Part shown: positions 38,052-46,999 of the stretch, one piece after another
Layout of the letters: each line of letters begins with the position of its first letter
How positions within the stretch are numbered: the stretch's first letter is position 1
NCBI RefSeq assembly: GCF_029894425.1
Contig: NZ_JARXYJ010000001.1
Coordinates: forward strand, 9,010,501 to 9,074,500
Length of the DNA stretch: 64,000 nucleotides
Direction of reading: 5' to 3'
Source of the DNA: Streptomyces sp. SAI-127
GTDB lineage: Bacteria > Actinomycetota > Actinomycetes > Streptomycetales > Streptomycetaceae
The notes under the pieces: model-generated
Told to the model about the DNA's origin: nothing
Databases searched by the model: none
What the model saw: the letters and a program-made list of their open reading frames with translations, nothing else
Made by a program: the position numbers and the translations under genes

Positions 38052-39605
38052 ATGAGCAGCGACCCGCAGGCGAGTTCTGCACCACGGACGGCCCCACCGG
38101 ACTCCGGCGGCGGCGGAAACGTCATGGCCCTGCTCGTCATCGCGTCCTGCCAGCTCATGGTGGTGCTCGACATCACCATCGTGAACATCGCGCTCCCGGA
38201 CATCCAGCGCTCCCTCGACTTCTCCACCACCAGCCTGGCCTGGGTGGTCAATGCGTACACCCTCACGTTCGGCGGGCTGCTGCTGCTCGGCGGCAGGACC
38301 GGCGACATCCTCGGCAGACGCCGCGTGTTCGTCTTCGGAGTACTGCTGTTCGTGCTCGCCTCGCTGCTCGGTGGACTCGCCCAGAACGAGGCCCAACTCC
38401 TCGCCGCGCGTGCCCTTCAGGGTGTCGGCGGCGCCATCGCGTCCCCGACCGCCCTCTCCCTGGTCAGTACGACCTTCCGCGAAGGACCCGAGCGCAACCG
38501 GGCGTTCGGCGTCTTCGCCGCGGTCTCGGCGGGCGGCGGCGCGATCGGACTGCTGGCCGGCGGAGTCCTCGTCGAGTGGCTCAACTGGCGGTGGGTGCTG
38601 TTCGTCAACGTCCCGATCGGACTGCTCATCGCGCTCGCCACGCCCCGCTGGATCCGTGAGTCGGAGCGGCATCCCGGCAACTTCGACATCACCGGCGCGC
38701 TGACCGCCACCGCGGGCATGGTGCTGCTGGTGTACGGCTTCATCAGGGCCGCCCAGGAGGGCTGGCGGGACGCGCTCACCCTGGCCTCGTTCGCCGGCGC
38801 GGTCGTCCTCCTCGTGCTGTTCGTGCTGGTCGAGAAGCGTTCCCGGCAGCCGATCACGCCGCTGCACATGTTCGCCGACCGCAACCGCGCGGGCACCTAC
38901 GGCATCATGCTGTGCCTCGCGGCCGCGATCTTCGGCATGTTCTTCTTCCTGACCCTCTTCACACAGAACGTGCTGGACTTCAGCCCGCTGGCGACCGGGT
39001 TCGCGTTCCTGCCGGTCAGCGTGGTCATCGCGATCGGCGCCGGTCTCGCCTCGAGGTTCCTGCCGGTGTACGGGCCCAAGCCCTTCATGGTCGGGGGCGC
39101 GATCCTCGCGGCGGCCGGGCTGGCCTGGCTGACCCTGACCGACGTCCACTCCACCTACGCGGGCAGTGTCCTCGGGCCGATGCTCGTCTTCAGCCTCGGC
39201 ATGGGCATGGAGTTCGTGTCGCTGACTCTGATGGCGCTCTCCAACGTGCCCACCGAGGAGACCGGCGCGGCCTCCGGGCTCCTCAACGCCACTCAGCAGG
39301 TGGGCGGTTCGCTCGGGCTGTCCATCCTGGTCACGATGTTCGGCACGGCCAGCACCAACGAGGCGGAGAAGCATGTCCCGCGCTTCCTCGCCCAGGCCAC
39401 CCCGGCCGAGCGCCGCCTGTTCCAACGCACCGGTGAACTCCCGGGCACCTGGGGCGACGAGGTCCTCACCGCCGGTGTCTCGGCCGCCTTCGTCATGGCC
39501 GCGATCTTCACGGTGGTCGCCGCGCTCATCGCCGTCGTGGTCATCCAGGTCCGCCCCTCCGACCTGGAACGCCTCAAGGGCGGGCCGCCGGTGCCCCAGG
39601 GATGA
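38052..39605 (+). CDS. MFS efflux transporter, DHA2 (14-TM) family
   Basis: A 517-aa proton-driven exporter of the EmrB/QacA type. It begins with VLDITIVNIALPDIQRSL, has motif A GRTGDILGRRRVFV and the family's motif C region AVSAGGGAIGLLAGGVL, and ends in a charged tail. Fourteen membrane segments are expected from the hydrophobic pattern. It probably exports drugs or other hydrophobic compounds. The ATG at 38052 has ACGGAGA upstream; the longer frame was rejected. Its last 32 bp overlap the convergent LuxR gene. Confidence 0.9.
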   Translation: MSSDPQASSAPRTAPPDSGGGGNVMALLVIASCQLMVVLDITIVNIALPDIQRSLDFSTTSLAWVVNAYTLTFGGLLLLGGRTGDILGRRRVFVFGVLLFVLASLLGGLAQNEAQLLAARALQGVGGAIASPTALSLVSTTFREGPERNRAFGVFAAVSAGGGAIGLLAGGVLVEWLNWRWVLFVNVPIGLLIALATPRWIRESERHPGNFDITGALTATAGMVLLVYGFIRAAQEGWRDALTLASFAGAVVLLVLFVLVEKRSRQPITPLHMFADRNRAGTYGIMLCLAAAIFGMFFFLTLFTQNVLDFSPLATGFAFLPVSVVIAIGAGLASRFLPVYGPKPFMVGGAILAAAGLAWLTLTDVHSTYAGSVLGPMLVFSLGMGMEFVSLTLMALSNVPTEETGAASGLLNATQQVGGSLGLSILVTMFGTASTNEAEKHVPRFLAQATPAERRLFQRTGELPGTWGDEVLTAGVSAAFVMAAIFTVVAALIAVVVIQVRPSDLERLKGGPPVPQG

Positions 39606-40344
39606 GCCCGAGCCGCTGGGCGCGCAGCACCGTACTGACGCGGTCGTGCGTGCCGAGCTTGCGGTAGATGTTCGCGATGTGCTTGTGGACCGTACGCTCG
39701 GATATCCCGAGTCTGCGGCCTATCGACAGGGCGGTCAGGGCGTCGCCGAGCAGGAGCAGCACAGTCGTCTCCCGGGGCGTGAGCGCCACGTCGGCCGCCT
39801 CCTCGGAAGGGGCGTCGAGCCGTCGCAGGAGCTGCCGCTGCTGCTCGACGGCGGCCAGCAGGGGCTGCAACTGCTCGGCCAGGCGCAGTTCGTCGTCGGT
39901 GAAGTCCCGCCCGGAGCGGTACACCATGCACCCGGTGACCGGAGTCGTCGACTGCGGCAGCGGAATGCCCAGCACATGGTCGACGTCCAGAAGGTCGTCG
40001 AGCAACCGCGCGGTCTGGCTTCCGGGCCAGGACCGACCGGCCACCCGACCAGCAGTGACCGGCGCCCGGTCGGGTCTGTCCGCGTAGTGCCGGGCGAACG
40101 GGTATCCGGCGCGCAGCAGCGCGGCGTCCTCGTCCCCGAGCGCGACGAACTCCGCGGTGACACCGGGGGACAGACCGAGCGTGCCCTCGCTCTCGTTCCA
40201 GTTGTCCAGCTTGTAGATCAGGGCGTCGCCACCGCACAGGACCGGCAGTTCGGCCGCCAGCAGGGGCCACAGGCGTTCAGGGTCGCGTTCGTGGAGCGCG
40301 GACACGGCGACCGACAGCACCCGCTCATACGCAGTTGTACCCAT
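39574..40344 (-). CDS. LuxR-family transcriptional regulator
   Basis: A 256-aa regulator with an N-terminal GAF-like ligand domain (about residues 20-170) and a C-terminal LuxR helix-turn-helix (LTPRETTVLLLLGDALTALSIGRRLGISERTVHKHIANIYRKLG, given here in part). No receiver Asp motif is present, so it is not a two-component regulator. The ATG at 40344 begins the conserved region; upstream codons are not conserved in character. It is convergent with the exporter gene, so control of that gene is not implied. The ligand is unknown. Confidence 0.88.
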   Translation of the reverse strand: MGTTAYERVLSVAVSALHERDPERLWPLLAAELPVLCGGDALIYKLDNWNESEGTLGLSPGVTAEFVALGDEDAALLRAGYPFARHYADRPDRAPVTAGRVAGRSWPGSQTARLLDDLLDVDHVLGIPLPQSTTPVTGCMVYRSGRDFTDDELRLAEQLQPLLAAVEQQRQLLRRLDAPSEEAADVALTPRETTVLLLLGDALTALSIGRRLGISERTVHKHIANIYRKLGTHDRVSTVLRAQRLGLIPGAPAARP

Positions 40345-40422
40345 ACCGGCGTAGTACCTCGCTGACCCACACTTCATCCGAGCAACATCGACGTTCTCGG
40401 ATGTACTCCAGCACATTGAAGC

Positions 40423-40460
40423 TCCGGCGGGCCGCAGTGGGGGGAGGGCGGCCCGCCGGA
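40423..40460 (-). terminator. Strong GC hairpin 1 after the GH115 gene
   Basis: Perfect 13-bp stem TCCGGCGGGCCGC / GCGGCCCGCCGGA with a 12-base purine-rich loop. With the next hairpin it forms a tandem terminator between the GH115 stop and the LuxR start. Confidence 0.7.
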
Positions 40461-40503
40461 TACGCCTGTCTCCCCGTGGGGACGGCAGCGCCGGCCGCGA
40501 CGC

Positions 40504-40540
40504 GTGCGGGCCGCCGGCACGGGGGACCGGCGGCCCGCAC
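40504..40540 (-). terminator. Strong GC hairpin 2 after the GH115 gene
   Basis: Perfect 14-bp stem GTGCGGGCCGCCGG / CCGGCGGCCCGCAC with a 9-base loop, starting 13 bp after the GH115 stop. It is an intrinsic-type terminator without a U-run. Confidence 0.75.
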
Positions 40541-40552
40541 GAAGCCCTCGGT

Positions 40553-43498
40553 CTACTGGTCCGGCGCCTCCAGACCCGGGCCGGGCGCGGGCTCCGGGTT
40601 GAACACCGGGTGGTAGCTCTCCGGCGGCGCGAGGTAGGTGGCGGGCAGACCGCCCGTGTCGATCACGATCTGGTCCACCGCGATCGCCGGATCGACCATG
40701 AAGATCCTCAGCACATGCTCCCCGGCCTCGGCGACCGTCACGGTGGCGGTCAGCCGCTCGACGCCGTCCTCCACCTGGCGGGCCCAGGCGTCCCCCCGGT
40801 TGCCGGTCGCGACGGCCTGCCCGGACAGCACGGTTACCGGCTGGTCGTCGAGCCCGACGGCCACCCGCCGCTGCCCGCGCTCGTCCAGCGAGGGCAGCCG
40901 GAAGACCGTGACGGGGAAGGTGCCCGTGCTGCCGAACCGCACCCGGTACCGCAACTCCGGTGCCCGGGAGGCGAAGTCACCGGTGATCGGAGCCGCCGTG
41001 GAAGGAACGGCCTCGACGGCTCCCGTACGACGACCGAGGCCCCGCACGGTCCGCCAGCGGCAACCGCCTCGGCCCACCCTCTGGTCGGCGTGTGCCGCGT
41101 CGATCGACACATAACCGTGGGCCTCGACGAAGCCACGGGCCCTTCGGCGGCCGTTGACCACCCGCAACGGCACGTCGAAGCGCTGCCCCGCGCCGGTGAG
41201 GACGACCGTGGCCTCCTGCACACCCTCGGGCGCACGCTCCCAGTCGATCTCCACCCACACCCGCCGCTGCTCGGTGAGCGAGCCTCCGGCCGTGCTCAGC
41301 GTCACCCACGGGTGACTGGCCTCGGCCGCCCAGTCCAGGGGCTGGAACCCGGTGTTGAAGACGTCGACGAAGCGCCGGTCCCGGGTGTACGAGGAGAACG
41401 ACAGCGGCCGGCCGGCCCCGGTCTCGTTCCCCTCGGCCGCCACCCCGAGCCCGCCGGTCTCCTGCCGGGTCACCCTGGTGACGGTCGGGCGCCCCGGTGC
41501 CTTCGGGATCTGGGACGGGTACGGATTGACGATCCCGTTCCATTTCCCGCCCGCCACCTCGGTGTTGTACCTGCTGGTGAGAGCGGCCTCCGCGGTGTGC
41601 GCGGCGAGCGCGAGGTCCGCGAGGCGGTTCGTGCCGGCCCCACGGCCCTGCCGGGCGGCGAGCGCGTTGCGGTCCGCCCAGTAGTACTTGAGGTTCATCA
41701 AGTACGCGCCGTGCACCGGATATTCGACCAGTTCGTAGAAGGCGTCCCGATAGGCGTCGGGCAGCTCGGCGCCCACCGCCCGGACCCGCGCCAGGAGCCG
41801 GTCGTACGCCGCCATCCGGCGCCCGGCCTCGTCGCCGTGGTGGACGACGGAGACGAGGCCCGCGGCGATGAACTCGGGACGCAGCTCCCCGGCGAGCCGG
41901 TAGTACTCCGTGCGGATCGCGGCGATCTCCCTGGCGTGGCGTCGCCCGAACTGCCTTCCGGCCCACTCCGCCAGGAAGCCCTCGACCTCGTCGGCCTCCC
42001 AGCGGTCCACGTCCCAGGCCATGTCCATCGCGAAGGACAGGCCGGTCTCGATCGACTTGAGGTCACCGACGTTGAAGATCCACATGCGGTCGGTTCCGTG
42101 CTCGTAGACCCGCCGCAACTCCTGCCAGACCTTGGCCACTTGGGTCGTGTCCAGCCACAGGTAGCTCTTCGGACGGCCCCAGTAGGAGAGGTGGTAGTAG
42201 ATCCCGTTGCCGCCCGACCGCGCCCGCTCCGCCTCGTTCGGCAGCTGGCGCATATTGCCGTGGTTGTCGTCCGGCCAGATCAGCGTGACGTCGTCGGGGA
42301 CCTGGACACCCGCGTTGTACAGGTCCAGGACCTCCTTGTACGGGATGAAGATCTGCGGCTCGGCAGCGGAACCGACCTCTTCGGCGAGGATCCGGCGCTG
42401 GTCGGCGATGATGTCGTTCATCACCACGACCTTCTCCGGGATCGTGGTGGCGTACTTCGTCTCCAGCGCGCTGTCGTGCAGACCGCGCATGCCGAGCGTC
42501 CAGCTGCTCTCGTACGCGGCGTTCTGTCTCGCCCGAGCCCTCCAGTAGTCGGAGATGACAGCGGGATTGACCGTGTAGTCGTAGACCGGCGCACTGCCGT
42601 CGGCGTTCGGGTGTTCGGCGATCCACGGCTCCCACTCGTGGACTCCGTTGCGCAGCAGGGCCTCGGGGTGGCTGGAGCCGACGACGATGCCGTAGCGGTC
42701 GGCGAGTTCGGGGTTCTCCCGGTACTTGTTGAAGAAGTCGGAGTACGGATGCATCGCCGGCCACAGGTAGTTGGCCTTCAGGCGCAGCAGCAGCTCGAAG
42801 ACGCGCTGGTACGTCTCGGGGCCGATGTTCTTGTCGGTCTCCTGGGTGCGGTGGGACCAAGTGGTCAGGTTCTGCTCGTCGTTGATGAAGACGCCCCGGT
42901 AGCGGACCGACGGCTCCCGGCGCTCGAAGCGGCCAGCGGGGACCGTCACGGTGTCCCGGCGCTCGACGGGGACGTCCGCCCACCAGTACCAGGGGGAGAC
43001 GCCGATGCGTTCCGAGGTGTCGTAGATCCCGTAGACGGTGCCGCGCCGGTCGCTGCCCGCGATCACCAGGGCGCGGTCCACGCCGGGCAGCGGACGCTCG
43101 ATCACCTGGGTCACGGACGCCTCCCAGCGGCCCTTCACCCGGGAGACGTCCAGGCGCCCCTGCGAGACGAGGCGGTCGATGGCGGGGCTCGCGCCGAGGG
43201 TGCCCACCAGGACGAGCAGGGGGGCGCTCCGCGGCAGCGCGCGGAGCAGGTCGGGTCTCGCTCCGGAGACACGCTCGACGTCCGACTGGAGATCGCCCGC
43301 GGCGCGGACGACGGCGGGGTCGTCCGCCGCGTCCACGACGATGCCGACGGCCGTGCCGCCCGCCGCCAGCGGGAAGGCGGGACGGTCCGAGGAGGCGGCG
43401 TGAGCGGTGGTCGGGATCAGGCCGGGGAGGAGGGGGGCCGCGCCGACGGCGGCCATTCCCCGGAGGAAGGACTTGCGGGTCCATTGCTGGTGCGGCAC
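40553..43498 (-). CDS. GH115 family alpha-glucuronidase, secreted
   Basis: A 981-aa xylan alpha-1,2-glucuronidase-type enzyme that removes (4-O-methyl)glucuronic acid from glucuronoxylan. The N-terminus has a basic TRKSFLRG, a hydrophobic core and an AHA cleavage site; it looks like a signal peptide, possibly Tat but with RK instead of RR. GH115 signatures include PWYWWADVPV, RGVFINDEQ, LKANYLWPAMHP, VMNDIIADQRR, LIWPDDNHGNMRQLP and YYHLSYWG. C-terminal beta domains follow. A 14-bp LacI-type palindrome lies 32 bp upstream of the start. Released glucuronate could feed the mannonate operon at 17.8-23.7 kb. Confidence 0.93.
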   Translation of the reverse strand: MPHQQWTRKSFLRGMAAVGAAPLLPGLIPTTAHAASSDRPAFPLAAGGTAVGIVVDAADDPAVVRAAGDLQSDVERVSGARPDLLRALPRSAPLLVLVGTLGASPAIDRLVSQGRLDVSRVKGRWEASVTQVIERPLPGVDRALVIAGSDRRGTVYGIYDTSERIGVSPWYWWADVPVERRDTVTVPAGRFERREPSVRYRGVFINDEQNLTTWSHRTQETDKNIGPETYQRVFELLLRLKANYLWPAMHPYSDFFNKYRENPELADRYGIVVGSSHPEALLRNGVHEWEPWIAEHPNADGSAPVYDYTVNPAVISDYWRARARQNAAYESSWTLGMRGLHDSALETKYATTIPEKVVVMNDIIADQRRILAEEVGSAAEPQIFIPYKEVLDLYNAGVQVPDDVTLIWPDDNHGNMRQLPNEAERARSGGNGIYYHLSYWGRPKSYLWLDTTQVAKVWQELRRVYEHGTDRMWIFNVGDLKSIETGLSFAMDMAWDVDRWEADEVEGFLAEWAGRQFGRRHAREIAAIRTEYYRLAGELRPEFIAAGLVSVVHHGDEAGRRMAAYDRLLARVRAVGAELPDAYRDAFYELVEYPVHGAYLMNLKYYWADRNALAARQGRGAGTNRLADLALAAHTAEAALTSRYNTEVAGGKWNGIVNPYPSQIPKAPGRPTVTRVTRQETGGLGVAAEGNETGAGRPLSFSSYTRDRRFVDVFNTGFQPLDWAAEASHPWVTLSTAGGSLTEQRRVWVEIDWERAPEGVQEATVVLTGAGQRFDVPLRVVNGRRRARGFVEAHGYVSIDAAHADQRVGRGGCRWRTVRGLGRRTGAVEAVPSTAAPITGDFASRAPELRYRVRFGSTGTFPVTVFRLPSLDERGQRRVAVGLDDQPVTVLSGQAVATGNRGDAWARQVEDGVERLTATVTVAEAGEHVLRIFMVDPAIAVDQIVIDTGGLPATYLAPPESYHPVFNPEPAPGPGLEAPDQ

Positions 43499-43530
43499 GA
43501 GACGCTCCCCCTGGTTGGCATGGTCAGGCC

Positions 43531-43544
43531 AGAAAGCGCTTTCT
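43531..43544. promoter_or_regulatory. LacI-family operator palindrome
   Basis: AGAAAGCGCTTTCT is a perfect 14-bp palindrome with the central CG typical of LacI/GalR operators. It lies 32 bp upstream of the GH115 start codon, in the right place for substrate-controlled repression. No LacI gene is present in the window, so the regulator is encoded elsewhere. Confidence 0.7.
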
Positions 43545-43623
43545 CCGGAACCCTAGGCGAGGTGTTCGCGGGGCGTCCAGAGGTGTGCGTGAAGGGAGTG
43601 CCGTGATGTGCTCGCCCGGCGTG

Positions 43624-45330
43624 TCAGACGGGCCGTATCGCGCCGCGGATGATCGACTCGCCGGTCGGGTAGATCGACTCCTCGCGGATGGACGCACCCG
43701 GGCCCGGCGCGTGGATCATCATGCCGTTGCCGGTGCACAGGCCCACGTGGCTGAAGTCGTCGTGGAAGAAGACGAGGTCGCCGGGTTGCATGGCGTACAG
43801 GGACACCGCCGTGCCGGTGCTCGCCTGGCCGAGGGCGGTGCGGGGGAGGGAGACCCCGGCGACCTTCCAGGCGGCCTGGGTGAGACCGGAGTTGTCGTAC
43901 GAACCCGGGCCCGCCGCGCCCCAGACACAGGGCTTGCCGATCTGGGAGCGGGCGAAGGCGAGCACCTGGATGACCTTCGAGTCGTAACCGGGGTCGACGG
44001 TGGGGAGGTCGACGCTCGGGGCCGCTGCCGGCTGGGGTGCCTGCCAGTCCGGCTCGGGGGCGCGGGGGGCCGGGATGGCCGGGATGCTCTGGACGGCGGC
44101 CGGGAGGCTCTGGAGGGTGTCGGCCGGCGGGGGTGCGATCGCCGCGAGCGGGGCGGTGAGGGGTGTGGAGTAGTCGGGGTATGCGGTGGTGGGTTGCGCG
44201 GAGTACTCGGCGAAGCCTGTGGTGGTTTGTGCGGTGTACTCGGCGAAGGCTGTGGTGGGTTGTCCGGCGTACTCGGGGAACCCCGTGGTGGTCTGTGCGG
44301 CGTATTCAGGTGTTCCAGTGCCGAGTTGGCCGCTGTGGTCCGGGAATCCCGTGGTGGTTTGTGCGGTGTACTCCGGCAGCACTGTGCCGAGTTGCCCGGT
44401 GTGGTCGGGGAACCCCGTGCTGATCTGCGGGCTGTACTCGGGGTACCCCGCGCTGACCTGCGGTGTGTAGTCCGGGAAGCCGGTGGCGGACTGGGCGGAG
44501 TACTCGGGGAACCCGGCGGTGAGTTGCGGGGTGTAGTCGGGGATCGCCGTGGCCTGTTGCGCGGTGTACTCCGGGAAGCCGATGGTGGGCTGGGCGGTGT
44601 ACTCGGCGGACCCGGTGGCAGGCTGGGCGGTGTACTCAGGGGCCCCGGTGATGGGTTGCGGCGTGTACTCGGGGACAGCGGTGACGAGTTGGGAGCTGCC
44701 CAGGGCGGGCATTTCGCCGGTGCCGGTGAGGTTCTGCGGGCCCGGTTCCGATGCCCACGAAGGTGATTGGGGGGCCGGCGCGGCGGTGAGTGCGGCCGGT
44801 GCCGTCTCCGGTGCGCTCGGCAGGGCGAGCATGGGCGCGGCGGTCAGTTCCGGCATCGCGCGTTCGGCCGGCTTCGGTTCGCGTGCCGGGGAAGCGTCCG
44901 ACGGGCGCTGGCGACGTGTCTCGGCAGGGCGGGCGGCAACGCGGTCGGAGGGCAGGGTCGCCTCGATCATCGGACCCGTCTTCGCGCGGGCCATGCCGTA
45001 CCACTGCTTGGCGAGGTCGTCGAGAGCGGGATCGCCGCCGGCCCTTCGTCCGCCACCGGTCGCCGCACTGGTACGGCCGCGGGTGCTCGACGCCGTTCCG
45101 GCCGCGCGCGTGGCGTTGTAGGTACCGGAGTCGTCCTCGGCCCGGTCGTAGAGATTGGTGACCCGTCGGCTCACCTCGTCGGGGCTCGGCCCCTCGTCCG
45201 CGGCGGCGTTCCCGGTCTGCGAGAGGAGGGCCGCGGAGGCGATGGCGGCCGTCGCGAGTGCGGAGTTGCGCTTGGCCGGGAGGCTGAACCCTCCATTGCG
45301 CGAAGTTCGATCCGGCGCCATGAAAGACAT
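43624..45330 (-). CDS. NlpC/P60-family protein with catalytic Cys replaced by Asn
   Basis: Secreted cell-wall-type protein of 568 aa. It has a signal-like N-terminus (ALATAAIASAALLSQTGNAAA), a Pro/Ala-rich region, 16 tandem 11-residue repeats (residues 220-395), a linker and a C-terminal NlpC/P60 domain from about residue 453. In that domain the usual DCSGL is D479-N480-SGL, so the nucleophile is missing. A Cys (C468, in GKPCVWG) sits exactly 12 residues earlier, where the family usually has Tyr. The His residues H528 and H540 are kept. It may be a non-catalytic wall-binding protein or have a relocated nucleophile. An ATG at 45321 is an alternative start with better ribosome-site spacing. Confidence 0.85.
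   Translation of the reverse strand: MSFMAPDRTSRNGGFSLPAKRNSALATAAIASAALLSQTGNAAADEGPSPDEVSRRVTNLYDRAEDDSGTYNATRAAGTASSTRGRTSAATGGGRRAGGDPALDDLAKQWYGMARAKTGPMIEATLPSDRVAARPAETRRQRPSDASPAREPKPAERAMPELTAAPMLALPSAPETAPAALTAAPAPQSPSWASEPGPQNLTGTGEMPALGSSQLVTAVPEYTPQPITGAPEYTAQPATGSAEYTAQPTIGFPEYTAQQATAIPDYTPQLTAGFPEYSAQSATGFPDYTPQVSAGYPEYSPQISTGFPDHTGQLGTVLPEYTAQTTTGFPDHSGQLGTGTPEYAAQTTTGFPEYAGQPTTAFAEYTAQTTTGFAEYSAQPTTAYPDYSTPLTAPLAAIAPPPADTLQSLPAAVQSIPAIPAPRAPEPDWQAPQPAAAPSVDLPTVDPGYDSKVIQVLAFARSQIGKPCVWGAAGPGSYDNSGLTQAAWKVAGVSLPRTALGQASTGTAVSLYAMQPGDLVFFHDDFSHVGLCTGNGMMIHAPGPGASIREESIYPTGESIIRGAIRPV
44146..44673 (-). repeat. 16 tandem 33-bp (11-aa) coding repeats
   Basis: Units such as PEYTAQPATGS, PDYTPQLTAGF and PEYSAQSATGF repeat 16 times in frame at residues 220-395 of the NlpC/P60 protein. 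The consensus is PEYTAQxxTGF. The array is rich in Pro, Thr and Tyr and likely forms an extended, wall-spanning stalk. Confidence 0.9.
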
Positions 45331-45457
45331 GCCCCTTCCGTCGTACTGCTCGCCGTCAACTTAGCCAACTTGTGAGGCTCTCGTGAAGGTTGAAGTGTGA
45401 AAAGTGTGAGATGTACCTGTGACCTTCGTCGCGTGCAAGCCGGTTCTCCCGAGCGGA

Positions 45458-46513
45458 TCAGCGTTTTGCCTGTTGGGCGAGCCACGCCTCGTAGTGATCG
45501 AGGACTGTCTCCTCGACCGGGCGGTAGACCAGGCCCAGTTCGTTCACGCTGCGGCTGTTGTCCACCTTGAAGCGGATGCCGAGGTGCTTGCGGATGTAGT
45601 CCTGGGTCAGTCCGAAGGCGGGGCCGAGTACGCGCACGGGCCAGTGCGGGAGCGCGGTGCGCGGGATGCGCAGGCCGCGGGGATGGCGGGTGCGGATGAT
45701 GCGGGACATCTCGTGGAACGACGTCATCGTCGGCGCGGCCAGAATGTAACGGCCCTTGGCGTCGGGCTTCTCCGCCGCCGCGATGTGCGCGTCGGCCACG
45801 TCACGGACGTCGACCGTGGTGAAGCTGAAGTCCGGGGCGCCGTAGAAGAAGTAACCCTTGAAGAGTTCCTCCAGGAGGAAGAGACTGCCGGACTCGGAGG
45901 CGGGCGCGAGCGAAGGGCCCAGGATCAGGCCGGGGTTGACGGACACCATGTGCCAGCGGTCCTGCGCGGCCTCCGCGTCCCAGGCCGTGCGCTCGGCGAC
46001 CGTCTTGGCGTAGTGGTACGGGTTGTTCTGCAGCGTGCTGCTGGTGTTGAAGTACTTCTCCGACAGGACCTGCCCGTCCATGTCCCGCACGTCGGAGTAG
46101 TCGCCGAAGATCGCGCCGACCGTGGAGGTGAAGACCAGCCGCTCGACCGTCGGCGTCCGCTCGATGCCGCCCAGGACGTTGCGGGTGCCGGTCAGGGCGG
46201 GGTCGACCATGTCCTTCTGGCCGTCCTTGATCTTCTCCGGCATGAAGAACGGCGAGGCGACATGGAAGACGACGCGGCAGCCCTCCATCGCCTCGTCGAA
46301 GGAGCCCTCGTCGAGGAGGTCGGCCTCGAACAGCGTGAGCCGGCCGGGGAACTCCGCTTCCATCCGCCGCAGCGGCCGCACCTTCGCCGCGTTCGCGAGA
46401 CTGCGCACGGTGGTGTGCACCTCGTAACCCCGCTCCAGCAGCCGCAGCACCAGATGGCTGCCCACGAACCCGCTGCCGCCGGTCACCAGGACGCTGCCCG
46501 ACTCCGCACCCAT
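45458..46513 (-). CDS. Extended SDR, NAD(P)-dependent epimerase/dihydroflavonol-reductase-like
   Basis: A 351-aa Rossmann-fold protein. The nucleotide motif is VLVTGGSGFVGSHLV, the catalytic Tyr/Lys motif is YHYAKTVAE, and STVGAIFGD supplies the Ser/Thr. The pattern (VFHVASPF, SVNPGLILGPSL) resembles dihydroflavonol 4-reductase/cinnamoyl-CoA reductase-like proteins that reduce ketones or aldehydes. The substrate is unknown. The ATG at 46513 has GGAGGAG upstream; a longer frame upstream has no ribosome-binding site. It stands at the border of the AT-richer island. Confidence 0.87.
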   Translation of the reverse strand: MGAESGSVLVTGGSGFVGSHLVLRLLERGYEVHTTVRSLANAAKVRPLRRMEAEFPGRLTLFEADLLDEGSFDEAMEGCRVVFHVASPFFMPEKIKDGQKDMVDPALTGTRNVLGGIERTPTVERLVFTSTVGAIFGDYSDVRDMDGQVLSEKYFNTSSTLQNNPYHYAKTVAERTAWDAEAAQDRWHMVSVNPGLILGPSLAPASESGSLFLLEELFKGYFFYGAPDFSFTTVDVRDVADAHIAAAEKPDAKGRYILAAPTMTSFHEMSRIIRTRHPRGLRIPRTALPHWPVRVLGPAFGLTQDYIRKHLGIRFKVDNSRSVNELGLVYRPVEETVLDHYEAWLAQQAKR

Positions 46514-46654
46514 GCGTCGCTCCTCCACCCGGGGAGTGACATTGAAGCACCGGCAGATCTTCAGCGGGAGGTGACGGACTCGGAGCGTCGCCACTCCTGC
46601 GAGCCGGGCGGTCTCCCGCCTGATCCGATCCGCCGTGCAGGACCCGGCCGTTCA

Positions 46655-46951
46655 GGCTTCCTCGGCAAGACACGCGACACCACCACCGGTCTCACCCACA
46701 TTGGTGCCCGTGAATGCGACCCCGTCATCGGCCAGTTCATCAGCGTCGACCCCCTCCTGGAAGTCGACAAACAACAAACCCTCAACGGGGATGGATCGAA
46801 GGGCAACGGACGTCTTCACGAAGGCGTCTTTACCCCCTGCACGTGGCTGACCACCGTGTCCCAGGACGACCTGATCGAGCGGGCGGGCGTCCTGTCCTCC
46901 GCGAAGCTCAGCGAGATTGAGGACGCCCTCCGTCTCGGTGAACTCGGGTAG
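46655..46951 (+). pseudogene. Remnant: RHS core fragment joined to a PemK/MazF-like C-terminus
   Basis: Bases 46655-46789 encode GFLGKTRDTTTGLTHIGARE and then FISVDPLLEVDKQQTLNG, a clear RHS-repeat core end, but no upstream RHS protein exists. After it, ATG 46791 opens MDRRATDVFTKASLPPARG in another frame; if one base is adjusted near the C5 run at about 46832, the text continues TWLTTVSQDDLIERAGVLSS and KLSEIEDALRLGELG, which resembles the C-terminus of PemK/MazF-type toxins. The two pieces therefore look like truncated, frameshifted relics brought together by rearrangement. The PemK assignment is tentative; the RHS part is firm. No antitoxin is adjacent. Confidence 0.55.
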
Positions 46952-46999
46952 GCGGAGAGGCGCCACTCACCATCGAGATCACGATCTACGGCTGGAGTA

